DNA from: Myrica gale
Taxonomy: Eukaryota; Streptophyta; Magnoliopsida; Fagales; Myricaceae
Direction: 5' to 3'
DNA length: 64,000 nt
Assembly (NCBI GenBank): GCA_963930655.1
Contig: OZ005607.1
Location: forward strand, 23,630,874-23,694,873
The first letter of the stretch is position 1, and each line of letters starts with the position of its first letter. Shown in pieces: positions 32,348-44,430 of the stretch. Under the pieces are notes generated by a model. It worked only from the letters and a program-made list of their open reading frames with translations, made no database searches and was not told the DNA's origin. The translations under genes and the position numbers were made by a program.

Positions 32348-32590
32348 CTAGTTATGCAAAGGATTTGGGCCAGTATAGACTTTCCTCTTGTCGTCGCCAA
32401 AAACAGTATCACCATCTTCGTCTTTATGTCTTCCAAAGGCACCACTGGGATTAACATTACTCGGCGTAGAGGGAGACCCAGTTTTGAAGGTTTCAAATGC
32501 AGCAGCCCCAACAGCAGAAGATGGCGTTTCTAGCAGTAGCAGAACAAGAAGTAGAGAGAGGCAAACTAACTCTTTTCTCATGAGGCCCAT
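32348..32590 (-). CDS. CLE family signalling peptide precursor, 80 aa
   Basis: The single-exon frame ends exactly in a CLE motif, RKVYTGPNPLHN, immediately before TAG. This fits the dodecapeptide consensus R-x-V-x-x-G-P-x-P-L-H-N: Gly6 and the two prolines are kept, and both prolines are likely hydroxylated after secretion. The N-terminus MGLMRKELVCLSLLLVLLLL is a signal peptide, with cleavage likely near SSAVGA. A variable acidic spacer (HKDEDGDTVFGDDK) precedes the motif, with KR as a likely processing site. The first in-frame ATG is used; the frame upstream opens only at a TTG. The peptide would be secreted and act on CLV1/BAM-type LRR receptor kinases in meristem, root or vascular control. 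By motif it is nearest to the CLE16-22 group, but the orthologue is uncertain. Confidence 0.9.
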   Translation of the reverse strand: MGLMRKELVCLSLLLVLLLLETPSSAVGAAAFETFKTGSPSTPSNVNPSGAFGRHKDEDGDTVFGDDKRKVYTGPNPLHN

Positions 32591-35276
32591 CTGCTTCACA
32601 CCCACGACCCAGATCGTGCATGGAAACTTCCAGCTCAAGACCCTAGGAAGTAATTAAAGAAGCAAAGAACTTTTCTGTCTGAAACTATAAATGAAAAGGC
32701 CACTAAAAGAGATTCTGAAAGAAAGCTGAAGAAATTCGATGATGCTGGAAAAAGAGGGATCTATCGTTTGTTTTTTTTGGAGTTTTCAGTTGTAATTTTT
32801 TTTTCAACTTGTATGCTTTGGAGTCTGGACTCGTCACCTATGGTTGGTTTGTACGGTGGGTGAGACCTTGGAGTCTGAGCTCTGAAAATGAGGATAACCA
32901 GGCGAGAGAGTCAAAACACCTAGGTTTTGGTGCCTGAAAGAAATAAATATTTTTCAGAGGGTGTTTGTAACCTTTGATGCTGATCTTGGAGCCTTTTTTA
33001 ATGTTACACCCGCGCAACCTTTATGTACCAGAGAGAAAGTGAGGAAAGAAAGCTGTTTTGTGTCTGTTGAAGTCGAGGGTGATGCAGCTTCTTGCTGAAG
33101 TTGCATTTAAGTATAATTAAAGGAGAGAGAGAGAGTCTGGGGTCTGTCCGTGGTTTAGTGTGCACAAAAGGAAAAAAGAAAGAGAAATCGCTGATCTAAT
33201 GCAACAAGAGGTGCTCGGTGCTGCTGAAGATCGACCATACTGCGAGGGTTGACAGCTAACACAATGATGCATGCTCATACGAGGGAATTGAGAAAGGAAA
33301 AGTATGTGTTCGTAATTTCTATGGATTGATATACCTTTTCAAAATTAGTCATCTCCAAAGAATTACTCCCTTGTTATTTCATTTTTATGGTAATACTATG
33401 ACTTCTGTTCTTTTGTTCATTACCTAGAGGTCTGTCACCCAACAGATCAGAGCTTCCCTAGCAAGCGATCGAAGTTATGATTGAGTCTGGCCAAGCAAAA
33501 ACAATCATGATTAACTGTCAAAATTCTATATATATCGTATTTTTGTTATCTTTTGGAAATAAATTAATCTCAATCGATTCCAAATTTAGGTTATGTTTGT
33601 GTTGAAAAAATTTTGGTATTGGGTTTAGTGAAAAAGTGAATAGAAGTAATTTTTTATATTTTTGTAATTTTTTTATATTTTTTGATGGGAGAGAGAGATT
33701 ATATTATAGTATTTTATTGTGAGTTGGTGAAATATTTTGTGAAATTTTTAGTGCAAACGCACCCTTAGTAGTTTTGGTGATAGATGGAATTTGGATATTT
33801 ATTTCTAAACCAATGAGAGGTGTCATTTTTTATATTATTGAGGTTTAGATTACTCGACTGACCTCGTGCTTGGAGTATGATAAATCAAGTGCTTTAGGTT
33901 TAATTAGCATCACATAAATGCATGATTAGTCTTGAATTTGGACCAAATTCACGGAATATTTAAAATAAATAAATACAAAAAGCACATAATCACCATTCAC
34001 AAAACATATACTGACATCAACTTTTCTAAAAGTTTAAGCTATTACTAGATTGATTTCATTATATTTTTATATTGTTAATAATTATTACCTATGGCTGAAA
34101 ATAACCCATTAAACAGAACTAGAGGTTACACGGTACGTAATTTGGACTCTGATTTAGCTCCGATTTCGTTTTCCGGTGTGAAATATCAGTATGAAACTCA
34201 GTCATGAAAAGTTAAATAATTAATCAACTCAGTTTGGTCAAACAGGTAGGAAATCACTGGTGGGCCTCGAGCAGGTAGCCATGGCGGATATGTGGAGTGA
34301 CTTCTTTTCCTTAAGGCGAATGATGTCCTCCCTCCACTATCTCTAATGACAAATTAGAAAAGCCAGATACATGAAAGTCATCGATCATTGCTTTATAGAA
34401 CCTACCCCGAGGACCCATTACTGAATTGCCTGAAATGTCGAAATACTTGGTAAAAATTTCATACCTACATACAGTTAGGTCTAAAGCTAAGTCGTTTTTC
34501 TTCACATTCCTTTGAAATTTCCACCGCATGGGTTTCTATCATTAGCATGCATCTGCTTCCCGAAGAAGGAACTCGAAAGGCATGTAGAACGTAATATAAT
34601 CAATCTATGGAGACAGCGAGTACTAATTTCTCCAGTTGTAAAGTTCTGAACTCTCAACTATTAAATCGGAATTCTGTGGAAAAGCTAAAAGAAATCCTAG
34701 CTAGCACGCTCGCCCAAGCTGCATGCCTAGCTAGCTAAGACAGTTTCATTAAGGGTTTGAATCCAGCTAGCTAGCTAGGTTAACTTCTCTTCCTTTACAT
34801 AATTGGTAATAAGAATGATGGATCTTAAATTGGAAAATCTTCACGTCCCGTACCCAACTTTTTCAACCAAGTATCAATTACAGATCTGAAGTACAAAAAT
34901 CGTCCTAAAATATATCAAACTTCGCTCTCTAGAAGATCCTACGGTTGAAATGTATAGAAAATAGGCTACATGGCATAACATTGACGTTGAATCCTATAAC
35001 AGGACGGACATCATTGATGGATTTTGATAATTTAGAGACTAAATGTGACGGTTATGCAAACTTGTAATTGAAATTTGGTTGAAAGTTGAAGGCTAAAAGT
35101 GAATATTTCCTCTGGAATTTAAATTCATTTTATTATCAAGATCAACTCAATTAGAGATGCTTTTGTTTAAAAAAAACGTAAAGAATGCAGACTACCACCT
35201 CTGCATCTCCTTAGCTCCTTTTATTATCTTTATGGCTGCATGTGTTTAAATAATCAACCAGACGCATGCTTGCTAC
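32591..35276. other. promoter side of the CLE gene and AT-rich intergenic DNA
   Basis: The first 500 bp contain a (GA)n stretch (33123-33135) and purine-rich runs that read as CT-rich leader on the gene strand. A long AT-rich stretch follows, holding the small MITE listed next. Open frames here (for example 34311-34529) look like chance. Confidence 0.4.
33589..33764. mobile_element. small MITE, possible PIF/Harbinger type, 176 bp
   Basis: The left end GGTTATGTTTGTG and the reversed right end GGGTGCGTTTGCAC are imperfect inverted termini. Both are flanked by TTA (33586-33588 and 33765-33767), the 3-bp target of PIF/Harbinger elements. With such short signals the class call is tentative. Confidence 0.42.
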
Positions 35277-35292
35277 GAAGACTTAGTAATTT

Positions 35293-35408
35293 TTTTTTTC
35301 CAAGCAAAAATATATTAATATCCGAAAATCATACAGCCAGTATAAAACAGAAAAACGACCAGAAGGCCAGCAAAAAACTTAATCAGACCTGAAGGCGTAG
35401 AAGGCCGT
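35293..35408 (-). mobile_element. 116-bp retroposed fragment with 16-bp target-site duplication
   Basis: GAAGACTTAGTAATTT occurs at 35277-35292 and 35409-35424. On the minus strand the insert ends in a poly-A tail (T run at 35293-35300 on plus), directly against the duplication. Its body (GGCCTTCTGGTCG, TTTCTGTTTTATACTGGCTG) resembles the 3' part of the 29018-29891 element. It is a severely 5'-truncated copy of that family. Confidence 0.82.
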
Positions 35409-35996
35409 GAAGACTTAGTAATTTCGTGGCTTTGACTACTCCAATGTTTTTCACATGTTAGCGAAGAAAATGCTTGCTTTACGGACTTGTTTCCACACAT
35501 GGGATCGATAAAACTTTTGTGATCGAGACTTCCTCCTACGTCCTCAACAATTATTCGTGGTTTCCTCCCATTGAGCCAGCCAAAATCCTAGCAAGGGGAA
35601 CAGTAGAAGCATTTGTGGGCACATTCTAGTTAAGGCGGCGAAGGTTGCTAGCTAACCACCAATGATTTTTTGTATTCCCTTTGCTAGGGCTTTTGGCTTG
35701 CGCCCATAGGGGAAATTTTCTCACCTTGATGAGGAGAATGATTTGCATTGGCTCATAATATATAATGTTTGTTTGCCCAAAAATTTGAGGCCCAAAAAAT
35801 TCCAACCAAACAAATATACTTCAAAATTTCAAACTTTTATACATACATTTCAAACTTTTTCACAAACCCCAATAAAGTTCAACATTCAAAAGATTCTCAA
35901 AATTTTAGAAATGTTTCCCAAAATTTTGGTAAACAAACAACCCAGTAAAAAGGATATGCAAAAATAACACAGAATTTTCAAAACACTATGATTATT

Positions 35997-36390
35997 GGGG
36001 AAAATGTGTTTTTTTACTTAGGAATTATCATAGATTTTTCATTTTGCACCTTTAACTACCATGTTTGAGACATTGCACCGTCGTCACCTACAAACTATCA
36101 ATCTCTAACAGATTGTACTCTCCTTTTTCCTATCAAATAAGAAGAAATAAATTGATTTTTTTAAAAAAAAAAATTAAACATCAACTATGCCCTTAGAAAA
36201 GTTACATTTAAGGGCATAATCGTCGTTTTTTTTTTAAAGTTACTTTCCATCCAATTTGACGGAAAAAATAATCAGAGGGTGCAATGTGATAAAAATAGGT
36301 AGTCTGTAAGTGCAACCTCTCAGACCTGATAGTTTACGGTGCAAAATGCAAAACAAATGATAGTTCGTGGGTGAAAAGTGTATTTTCCCC
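35997..36390. mobile_element. MITE, 394 bp, with GGGGAAAAT ends
   Basis: The left GGGGAAAATGTG and the reversed right GGGGAAAATACAC are inverted. Similarity continues through GAATTATCAT...CATTTTGCACC against GAACTATCAT...CATTTTGCACC. The internal phrase CATGTTTGAGACATTGCACC links it to the 26.9-kb element. The flanks show no convincing duplication. Confidence 0.65.
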
Positions 36391-37526
36391 TTGAAGTTTG
36401 AAAGTATATGCAGTTATATAACCCTACTACACTTCTTTACCCCTGTTCTCTGCTTGCAGAACATGCACTTGGCGTGCATGCAAATAAAGGATTTTAAGCT
36501 ATGAAAGATCGAGCTAGCCCACTCCAATTTCATAACACAATGGAAAGTAGAGCTGGCTTTCCATGATGACGAGTTGCACCCACCACTCCTCTCAAAGGTT
36601 TAGAATGGAGCTCAGGCTGCTCAGCTAATAAGTTTTCAAGTGCAAATAGCTTTGACTGACAACGTGCAGAAAAGTATCAGCCAAGGTCTGCCATTATTAA
36701 GGCAGAGAATATAAATTGATAGGCAAGCAAAAAAGCAATGACTCACTTTTCTTTCCCTTTATGTTTGCTTTCTGTTTCCCTTTTCTCAGTGGTCAAAGCC
36801 ATAGTGCTCTACCATCATTGGGAGCTCATCAACTTCTATGAACCTTGACAACTTTGAGAGCCATTTTTACCCTATTGATAAACACCCAAGTTAATTTCAA
36901 CTTTTGGGTGAGTTTTTTGAGAAATAATTGAAGAAATATTCTAATGACCTCTCTTTATCTTGGGTCCCATGTAATAATGGGAGCTTGTTGAATCCAATCC
37001 TAATTATAGTTCTTTGTTTTGAAAAATTACTTGAGAAAAGTTAAGATGGTTTGACTAATCAATCTGATAGGTTCTTAAGGGTTAGGGTTTCACTGCAATA
37101 TACCTCATCTACTTTCATCATTCATGTCTACCCTGTCAAGCTTCAGTTCTAATTCAGTCATGCCCAGCGAAAAAGATACTTAAAAGTTGATATGAATGTC
37201 TAACAGTGGAGTGTAATGGCAACAAGAGAGAGTGGACAAAAGAGTGTAAAAGTACTGCATACTTGTTCTTCCTTTCTAGAATGTGAATTCAAAACTTGGT
37301 AATTAAAAGTGGTAAACTTCCTCTGTACCGCAACCGGCTCTTTGCGTGTGTGCTGGAAGATATTGGAAAATAATGATAATTTGCTCCCAAGATAATAAGT
37401 ACAGGATCCATAGATTTGGGTTCCTCTTATTCCCAATATGAAGCAGTAAACATATAGTAATCATGCCATCCATTTCCTCATGGTTCAATATATATTGAAT
37501 ATTATTAGTCTATCTACCTGCAATAT
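36391..37526. other. 3' flank of the HMG-CoA lyase gene
   Basis: Probably holds the lyase 3' UTR near 37200-37526. GCATGC-type RY motifs occur near 36463-36481. Nothing coding recognised. Confidence 0.4.
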
Positions 37527-40500
37527 CTATATCTTAGAGAAATCGGCTGTCACTCGGTTCAATGCAATGGCGGTCTTTGAGCCAGATGGACGACCCAAAT
37601 GTTTGCTGATGAAATCCCCAGCCAACATAAGCTTCGCCACATCCACATTTGTTTTTATACCAAGACCATTAAGCAAGTATAGAACATCCTCAGTTGCAAC
37701 ATTCCCCGAAGCTCCTTTAGCATATGGGCACCCACCTAAACCAGCAATGGAGGAATCCACTGTGCTAATCCCCATCTGTTGAGAAACAAATTGTTAGCTC
37801 ATTGGCTTCACAAAAGAAGAAGAAAAAAAAATCATTAATTCATCAAAGGAATTATCAGATTTGCGACACGTAAGAAAATTTTGGCAGTTTTAAGCACAAA
37901 AACAGCAGATGAAGTCCGTAGTGAACTCCCTCAACTTCTTATCAGTTAAAACATGCTATGTTGCAGCCAGTTACTGTCGTTTATTCCTTGACATTAGCTA
38001 GTCTTCACATGAAGAGCTACAAAGCATAGTTGACAAGGCTACAGTGCAAAAAGAGCTCTGTCCTGAATAGGTGATCGCAGTGTCATTCATCCAGAGAAAA
38101 AAGCATAGGTGAGGCCGAAACAATACAGGTTTTAAACTAACTACATCAGTAACAGCGCCTGATTACTGTCGAAGTGTTCGCCAAAATAAGATATGCCTAC
38201 CAGGCATGATTTCCCTTGTTCGATGGCTTACTTGGAGGGATATAAGGATATTTGAAAGAGATTGTCCGTAAGTGTCATGGAAGTGAACAGCAAGCTTGTC
38301 AACAGGAACAACAGCCATTACAGCTTCAAGCATTGGAACAACAGAGCCTACACAAAAGAAAAAGGGGAACACAAACAACAATAGATAAATAGAGGGTGAA
38401 AAATGAAATTTGACAAAAGAATTACTGAAAAGAAAAACAGGAACTCTCCCAGCATCGAATAATAATCATTAGGTGCCTAGTGAAGAACAACTTCACTCCA
38501 TGAGTCAAAACATCCTTCTCTCTCCAGAAAAGAAATCTACATGAGACCATGCAGTCTTTGTGGGTGCATAAACTCACCTAGCTATAGAGCAAATTATTTT
38601 TGAAAAATGCTAAGTTTCGAATATATCTTTGTAAAATAATTATGAAGTTCATTACACAATAATTTGATTAAAGGAAAAAAAAGAAGTTAAATGAACAATA
38701 AGGGATCCCAAAGACTTCCACTACCAAAATTAGCACTAATACACACCAAAATGTTGATCATTGGAAGGAAGAAAATGCACACTAATACACACCAGAAAAG
38801 ACACTCTTATTGTGTTTTGGCATATGGACATGGTCCATTATTGTGGAAGCCAAACACCGCCATTAATATTTATGGTAATTTTACCCTCAAAATCTCAGGT
38901 ATAAGAACAACCTGATAGCACAAACTTCACACAGATAAGTAATTGAAAATCTCCATTCCAACACAGACTGTGAAGTACTCCCTTATGAACTGGACAAGGT
39001 AATGAAAAAACCCATTGTTCACTAAAAGAGAAGAAAATCAAGAACAAAAACTTGACATGTCACAGAAGCCCAAATTATATGTAAAAATAGAATTGTGACA
39101 AGGCGATAAACTTATCCAATTCTTCTAATCAAATGACTGATGGGCAGGACAAAGCTTTGTCAAATAGAAGCAAGTTGCCGGAGTAAACCAGCTCAGCAAT
39201 TACATCTGATGGTACCAAACACTTTTGATTAAGAGAAGTCCGTCAAAGTATTTACCTGGTGTTCCAACTCCGATTGTGTCACCAAGGGAAATTTCAAAGC
39301 AACCCATCTCATACAGTTCCTTTGCCACATATGCCACTCTTGAAGGAGAAATTGCTCCCTCCACTGGACAGCCAACTACACACGATACATACCTATCAAC
39401 GTTCAAATCCAAGTCAATCATTTCAGATTGGCTTCATGGTTATAAAGCATATGGTATTTCCAATAGAAGCATTAACACGTGAAGGCCACCAAAAAAGAGA
39501 ATGATGACAGCCTGCAACAAGTTATAGAATGAATATGTTTCCTGGTGGTTATATAGATCATGGGCATGGAACTCTATATGGAGATGAAATACTTTGTAAA
39601 GACAGAACGGTTATATACTAAGGTAATAGAACTTCTGAAACTCACTACAAAATATATATATATATATATATATATAGGAGCAAGAGAGCAGGTACAAGTG
39701 ATAACAAATGACCTACATCCCTACAATAATATCTACTCAATGCATAGGCTACTAAAAGACAAACACGTCCTGGAAGAAGGTAATTCAGCAGTAGATGTCA
39801 CCTATCCGCACGCATGCTTTGATGGCATGTCTGGCACTGCAGACCAATATCTTTTTCTTTTCTTCTTTTTCCCTAAATAGTATAGTCTAATGAAAGTGTG
39901 AAAGAGGGCGTCAAGTAGAGGGAGAAACAGAGAGCAATGTAGCTGAACTCATATCAGAGAGATCAATCTGATACAAATCGCCCACTTTTTTTTTTGGTAG
40001 ACAACTCAAGCACTGAACGTTGTTGAAACTAAAAACTTCAAGCGCAGGAGAAGATAGAGTGAGAAGCCAAACCCTCTAACTGGAATTGAGAGCTTTTTAG
40101 CAGCACGAGTAACAGCGCGATAACGAGCAAGACTCTCTTCGATGGTACAATTGATGTTTGACTTTGAAAATGACTCAGAAGCTGCTGCAAAGACTGCTAC
40201 TTCCTTCGCACCAGCAGCAACAGCAGCTTCAAAGCCCTGGAAGAAGCAAATGAAGGAGTTCAGAAAATTACAATCAAAATAGTATGCCATGGTTTGAGCT
40301 CAAGCAGTTTGTCCAGATTTCTCACTTTTAAGTTAGGTGTCAGAACAGGCAATCTAGCCCCCTCCAAATTATGAACTGCTTCCATTACATCCTTCGCATC
40401 TGCCAGCTGAAAAGGTAGTGGAATAATGTTAAAGTAGGATAAGTTTGTTATAGTCAATTAATTAGGCAACCAATACCACCACAGAGGAAGAGAGAGAGAG

Positions 40501-43229
40501 AAGGAGAAGACCTTTGTGGTATTGATCAATCCATACATAAGAACCAACAATAACTATTAAACCCCTCACAAGTGCAAGATTTTAATAACAATGTGAGCAT
40601 AAATAATGTATAACAAGCTATAAAAGAATATCATCTGATATCAAGCAATATCCTTTCTCTTTGCTTTTCATGTTTTGCTCTCAATGCATTTTCTTTCTAC
40701 ACTTATGTGTCAATTCCACTAATGTAAAAATCTCCCTAGAGAGAGTATCTGGTTTGAGACCTAGACTACAAAAAATTTCAATAAATCAAACTTAAACAGA
40801 GAAATTAACAAAAGAACCCGCAAAATAATTGACAGTCTCAAATACAAAATGATCATCTCAGGTCCAAACAGGCTTCTCATCGAATATGAGGAATCATTCC
40901 AGACAAATCTAAATGAAATCTCATGGTCTGCATTGTCAGTACTCTGAGAGTGCTGCTAAAGCTATTACCTAAAAGGCATGAATTTTCCAATTGGTTTGTA
41001 CTTTTAATTTTCTGTTTCCGATGCTTCCCCCTCTATTTGAGGCATATATTCATATGTTAAAAAAGCCTATTTCTGCTTTAATAGAGGAAAGATTCTCCGG
41101 TTCGTGAAGAAGGCTATATATATGTGTTACTGTGTAATTTCAGTTTAACTTTCGAAAGCACCTTAAGGGAGTCATTATAGCCCTTCAATATGAAGCTAGA
41201 AGAGTAGAAGTCCACTTGTTCTCCCCATTCTTAGTTCACAACACAAAAGCAAGATGTTCAATTGTGAAACAACTGTGTAGTGCATGCAACAAGAAACTAC
41301 AATTGAATTCTTGAAGAAAAACAGCACTAATCAAGCTCAATAACTTTCATCATAAAAAAGTACTGCTCATTGGTCAGCCTTCGACAAGTTGATAAAGTAA
41401 GCCATGTTACCTGAGGAACCCATTTAGGCGATACAAAACTTGTCGCCTCAACAACTGACAATCCAGAAGATACTAGTCTATGAATCAATTCAATCTTTAC
41501 AGCTGTAGGTACAATATTCTTCTCATTCTGTAATCCATCTCTTGGACCAACTTCTACTATCTTTACAAACTTTGGTATACCTTTCAAAAACTGCATTAAC
41601 CAACTAAAGGTCAGAGAGAGAACAGTGCAAATAAGTTCTCTGACAAGCCAATAAATCAAAATATGGAATTTGTGAACTTAAAACAAAGAGGAAATGAAAA
41701 GAGAGGAAAAATAATTCGTTTAGTTATGGAGCAATGCCATGAATATTCAACACCATCACCAAAAAAAACAGAAGAGAGATTAAAAGAAATAACATCTCAA
41801 AGAAGATAATTCTATGTATTTCAATATGAGATCATTACAGGAATTTACATAAAAAGACAGATCACAGACAAAACATCGCTCTTCCCATATTACATTACCT
41901 TATTTTTTGTCTCCTGTCTGTCATGGTTAGAGTTGTATTGATGGCCCAGAAAGTAAGGTGAATCACAAACATTTCCAAGGACCATTGTATTTCGGCCAAG
42001 GCTCAAAGACCGTCTACTGAGGGAATCACCTTGGAACATATCTCTTGTATGTCTCCTCCAAGGGAATGCCTCCATCAGATACTCTTCAAAATATTCACTG
42101 CAAAAGAATCGAGGTTTAGGTTGTGTAACTGTGAAGTTAAACTAGAACGCTAAATTCAATAAATAAAATGGTTGTTTTATGTACTGAAAAATTTGACCAA
42201 TACGATGGAAGTAAGATCACAGCACAAAATGTTTAGGAGTTGTAAACTATTTCCCCAAAATTTACTGCATGAAAATATTATAATGACCATCCCTAGAAAG
42301 GAAAGTCCTAGGGTCCTGTACTTTTGCCCTTTATATGGTGCATTTCAGTTGTCAGACAAAGAGATTAACTAAAAGAAAGAAGGCCTCTAACATTTGCTCT
42401 TATTTTCCTATTGGTACAAAAGAGTACATAATTGAGGGTAATGAACTAAATGAAAGTCATTTACTTTTAGCAAGAGAAAGTAGAGTATAAGAGAAAAGGC
42501 ACAATATGCAATTAGTTGGATAGAAATATGGCATCCTTATTTCAACAAAATGTGACTTGTGTAACCCTTTCTCTCACAGGGAGGAGATGCCATTTGACAA
42601 AGAACAATGCTTCTCTGCAGAGAATATTGGCAAAATCTTAGGTCATTCCCTCTATACACAGCTACCACGTATTTCCATTGACAGAAGATTCATGACAAAG
42701 AAAACGAATATATAAAACAAAAGATAAAGTTAAATCTAGACCAACGAAGTTGAAACCTATTCCACTCAAGGTGTGAGGACAACTTCTCAATCTAGCTATG
42801 CTCCATTAATGAAAACAAAAACAGAAGCAAGATAACACCAATGTGCGTATATTAACGTTACACACACGCACACACCCAACTAACCACAATGTGAAACTCA
42901 GTATAACGAGAAACAGAGAGAGCAGTAAACACGAAAAGAAAAGAAAAGATTTTGCAAGAAATAAATGAGGAAAGAAAGTTATCTGATATCCATAATACAT
43001 CCATTAAAGATTGCTCAAGCGAGGTTAAGATACATTAGTGCGATACATGAAATCTAACTCACATGCAACTGTTTGATGAGCTGCAACTCCTTCCTTCGAT
43101 AAAACAGTTTCCCATTCCCAAATCATCTACTCTGGGCCGGCAAGAACCAGAAGCAAACCTCTGAATCCTGTCAATAGTACTCATGCTTGGCACTTTGTCA
43201 AGACCAAGTGGTTCCTCCACACTCGACAT
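37527..43229 (-). CDS. HMGCL: hydroxymethylglutaryl-CoA lyase, organellar, 430 aa, eight coding exons
   Basis: Exons: 43229-43063, 42097-41899, 41590-41411, 40406-40326, 40236-40073, 39392-39256, 38347-38232, 37775-37527. All junctions are GT-AG and phases close to 1293 bases. The enzyme splits HMG-CoA into acetyl-CoA and acetoacetate in the last step of leucine breakdown. Key parts are visible: [20 protein letters not shown], with catalytic Arg/Asp near 139-140, the metal ligands in HFHDTYGQ (His331, His333), and the family signature [19 protein letters not shown] with the catalytic Cys near 364. The first 120 residues ([15 protein letters not shown]..., then [10 protein letters not shown]) are the poorly conserved plant N-terminal extension, probably targeting. 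The donor after exon 5 (AGAGG|GTTTGG) is weak, but the next exon completes Gly and continues [12 protein letters not shown]. Confidence 0.95.
39652..39676. repeat. (AT)n microsatellite in an HMGCL intron
   Basis: About 12 AT units in the intron between exons 5 and 6. Confidence 0.9.
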
Positions 43230-44430
43230 GGTTCAAGTACACGCAAAAAGCAAACTTGGAATGGATGCAGGGAAGAAGTGCTCTGCAAGGAAGACTTATA
43301 TAAGACTTTAGCTGACTAGCATGAATCAAAAGCAGGCAATGAAAGATTGGCTTGCCTTAGCAAAAGGTCGTCCAAAACTTAATCTAAATATCCAAATATC
43401 AGATCAAGACCGACAAAAATGTCATTGAAAAATATAACAAGTTTTGAACTCAATATACTCGAAAAGCTTGAGCATATATTGATTGATGAAGTACAGTTAT
43501 AGGGATTCAACATATGAACATGCTACTGAATTCCAGAGGAAACTAAAAACAAGCAATTCTCTCAACCTTCGTCTGAAAGAAGTCCCATACAAGCAAGAAA
43601 ACATGTAAAAACAGGGGACCATCTGAACCACCAAAAGCAATGGAACATTTTGAAACTCAAACGACTAGCGTGAGAATTGTTGACTCTAGTGAAAATTGCT
43701 GAATCTAAAAGATGCATCATCGAAACTTCACCTATAAGTTATTCTACCCCATAAGAAATTCAGGAACAGAGAACCTATGGTTAATCCAAAAGCAGAAGCT
43801 ATGAGCTGAATCCATATAATTATCTCTGTGCGATGGTCTGTACGTAAGTATCAAATGAACCACTTCGAAAAGCAGATGTTATAAGCTGACGACACATTCA
43901 CTACCTCGAAGAGACAAAGAGTTCAACCAGACATCATATGCAAGCAGGATAGGCGAGCGTAATTTATCATTACCATGAAAGAAAAACGGAAAAAAAAAAC
44001 CAAATTATTCTCAGGAAAGCAAGGTATTGACAGAAAATCGACCGAAAAGCTCAAACAAAAACCAAAAACAACAAAAAGAAATCATTAATTCCGCTCTAAA
44101 ACAGTGGCATTCGAACAATTCGAAAAAGAGGACCCAGACCCTCTCTGTTTGGTTGCAATAAAACAGCGCAGAACAAAACAAAAACAAAAAATTCAAATTT
44201 TCTCAAGAAAAATGAAACCCTGACTTCATCAAGGTTTCCTATTTTCTTTCAAACGTCCTCCACTTTTTCCGGGACAAAAAAAAAACATAGACTACGAGGA
44301 ATCAGAGAAACCAAAAACGGAATAGAAAGACATACCTGAAAAATCAAGAGAAAGGCGGGGGGGTTCCTTTCCCTGGATTTTTGGAAATAGAACTAAAAGC
44401 CGCGCTTAAAACTACAGAATTTATCTCATA
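43230..44430 (-). other. 5' UTR of HMGCL with a leader intron of about 1.05 kb
   Basis: Reading the minus strand, a donor TTCAG|GTATG sits at 44336/44335 and a pyrimidine-rich acceptor CTTCCTTGCAG ends at 43283. These would leave a 53-base leader piece before the ATG at 43229. The stretch between has no coding content. Leader introns are common in plant metabolic genes and can raise expression, but this one is inferred from splice signals alone. Confidence 0.5.

Noticed and set aside
37480..37782. Plus-strand frame over the last HMG-CoA lyase exon
   Set aside because: It is the antisense shadow of a strongly conserved exon that contains the lyase active-site signature.
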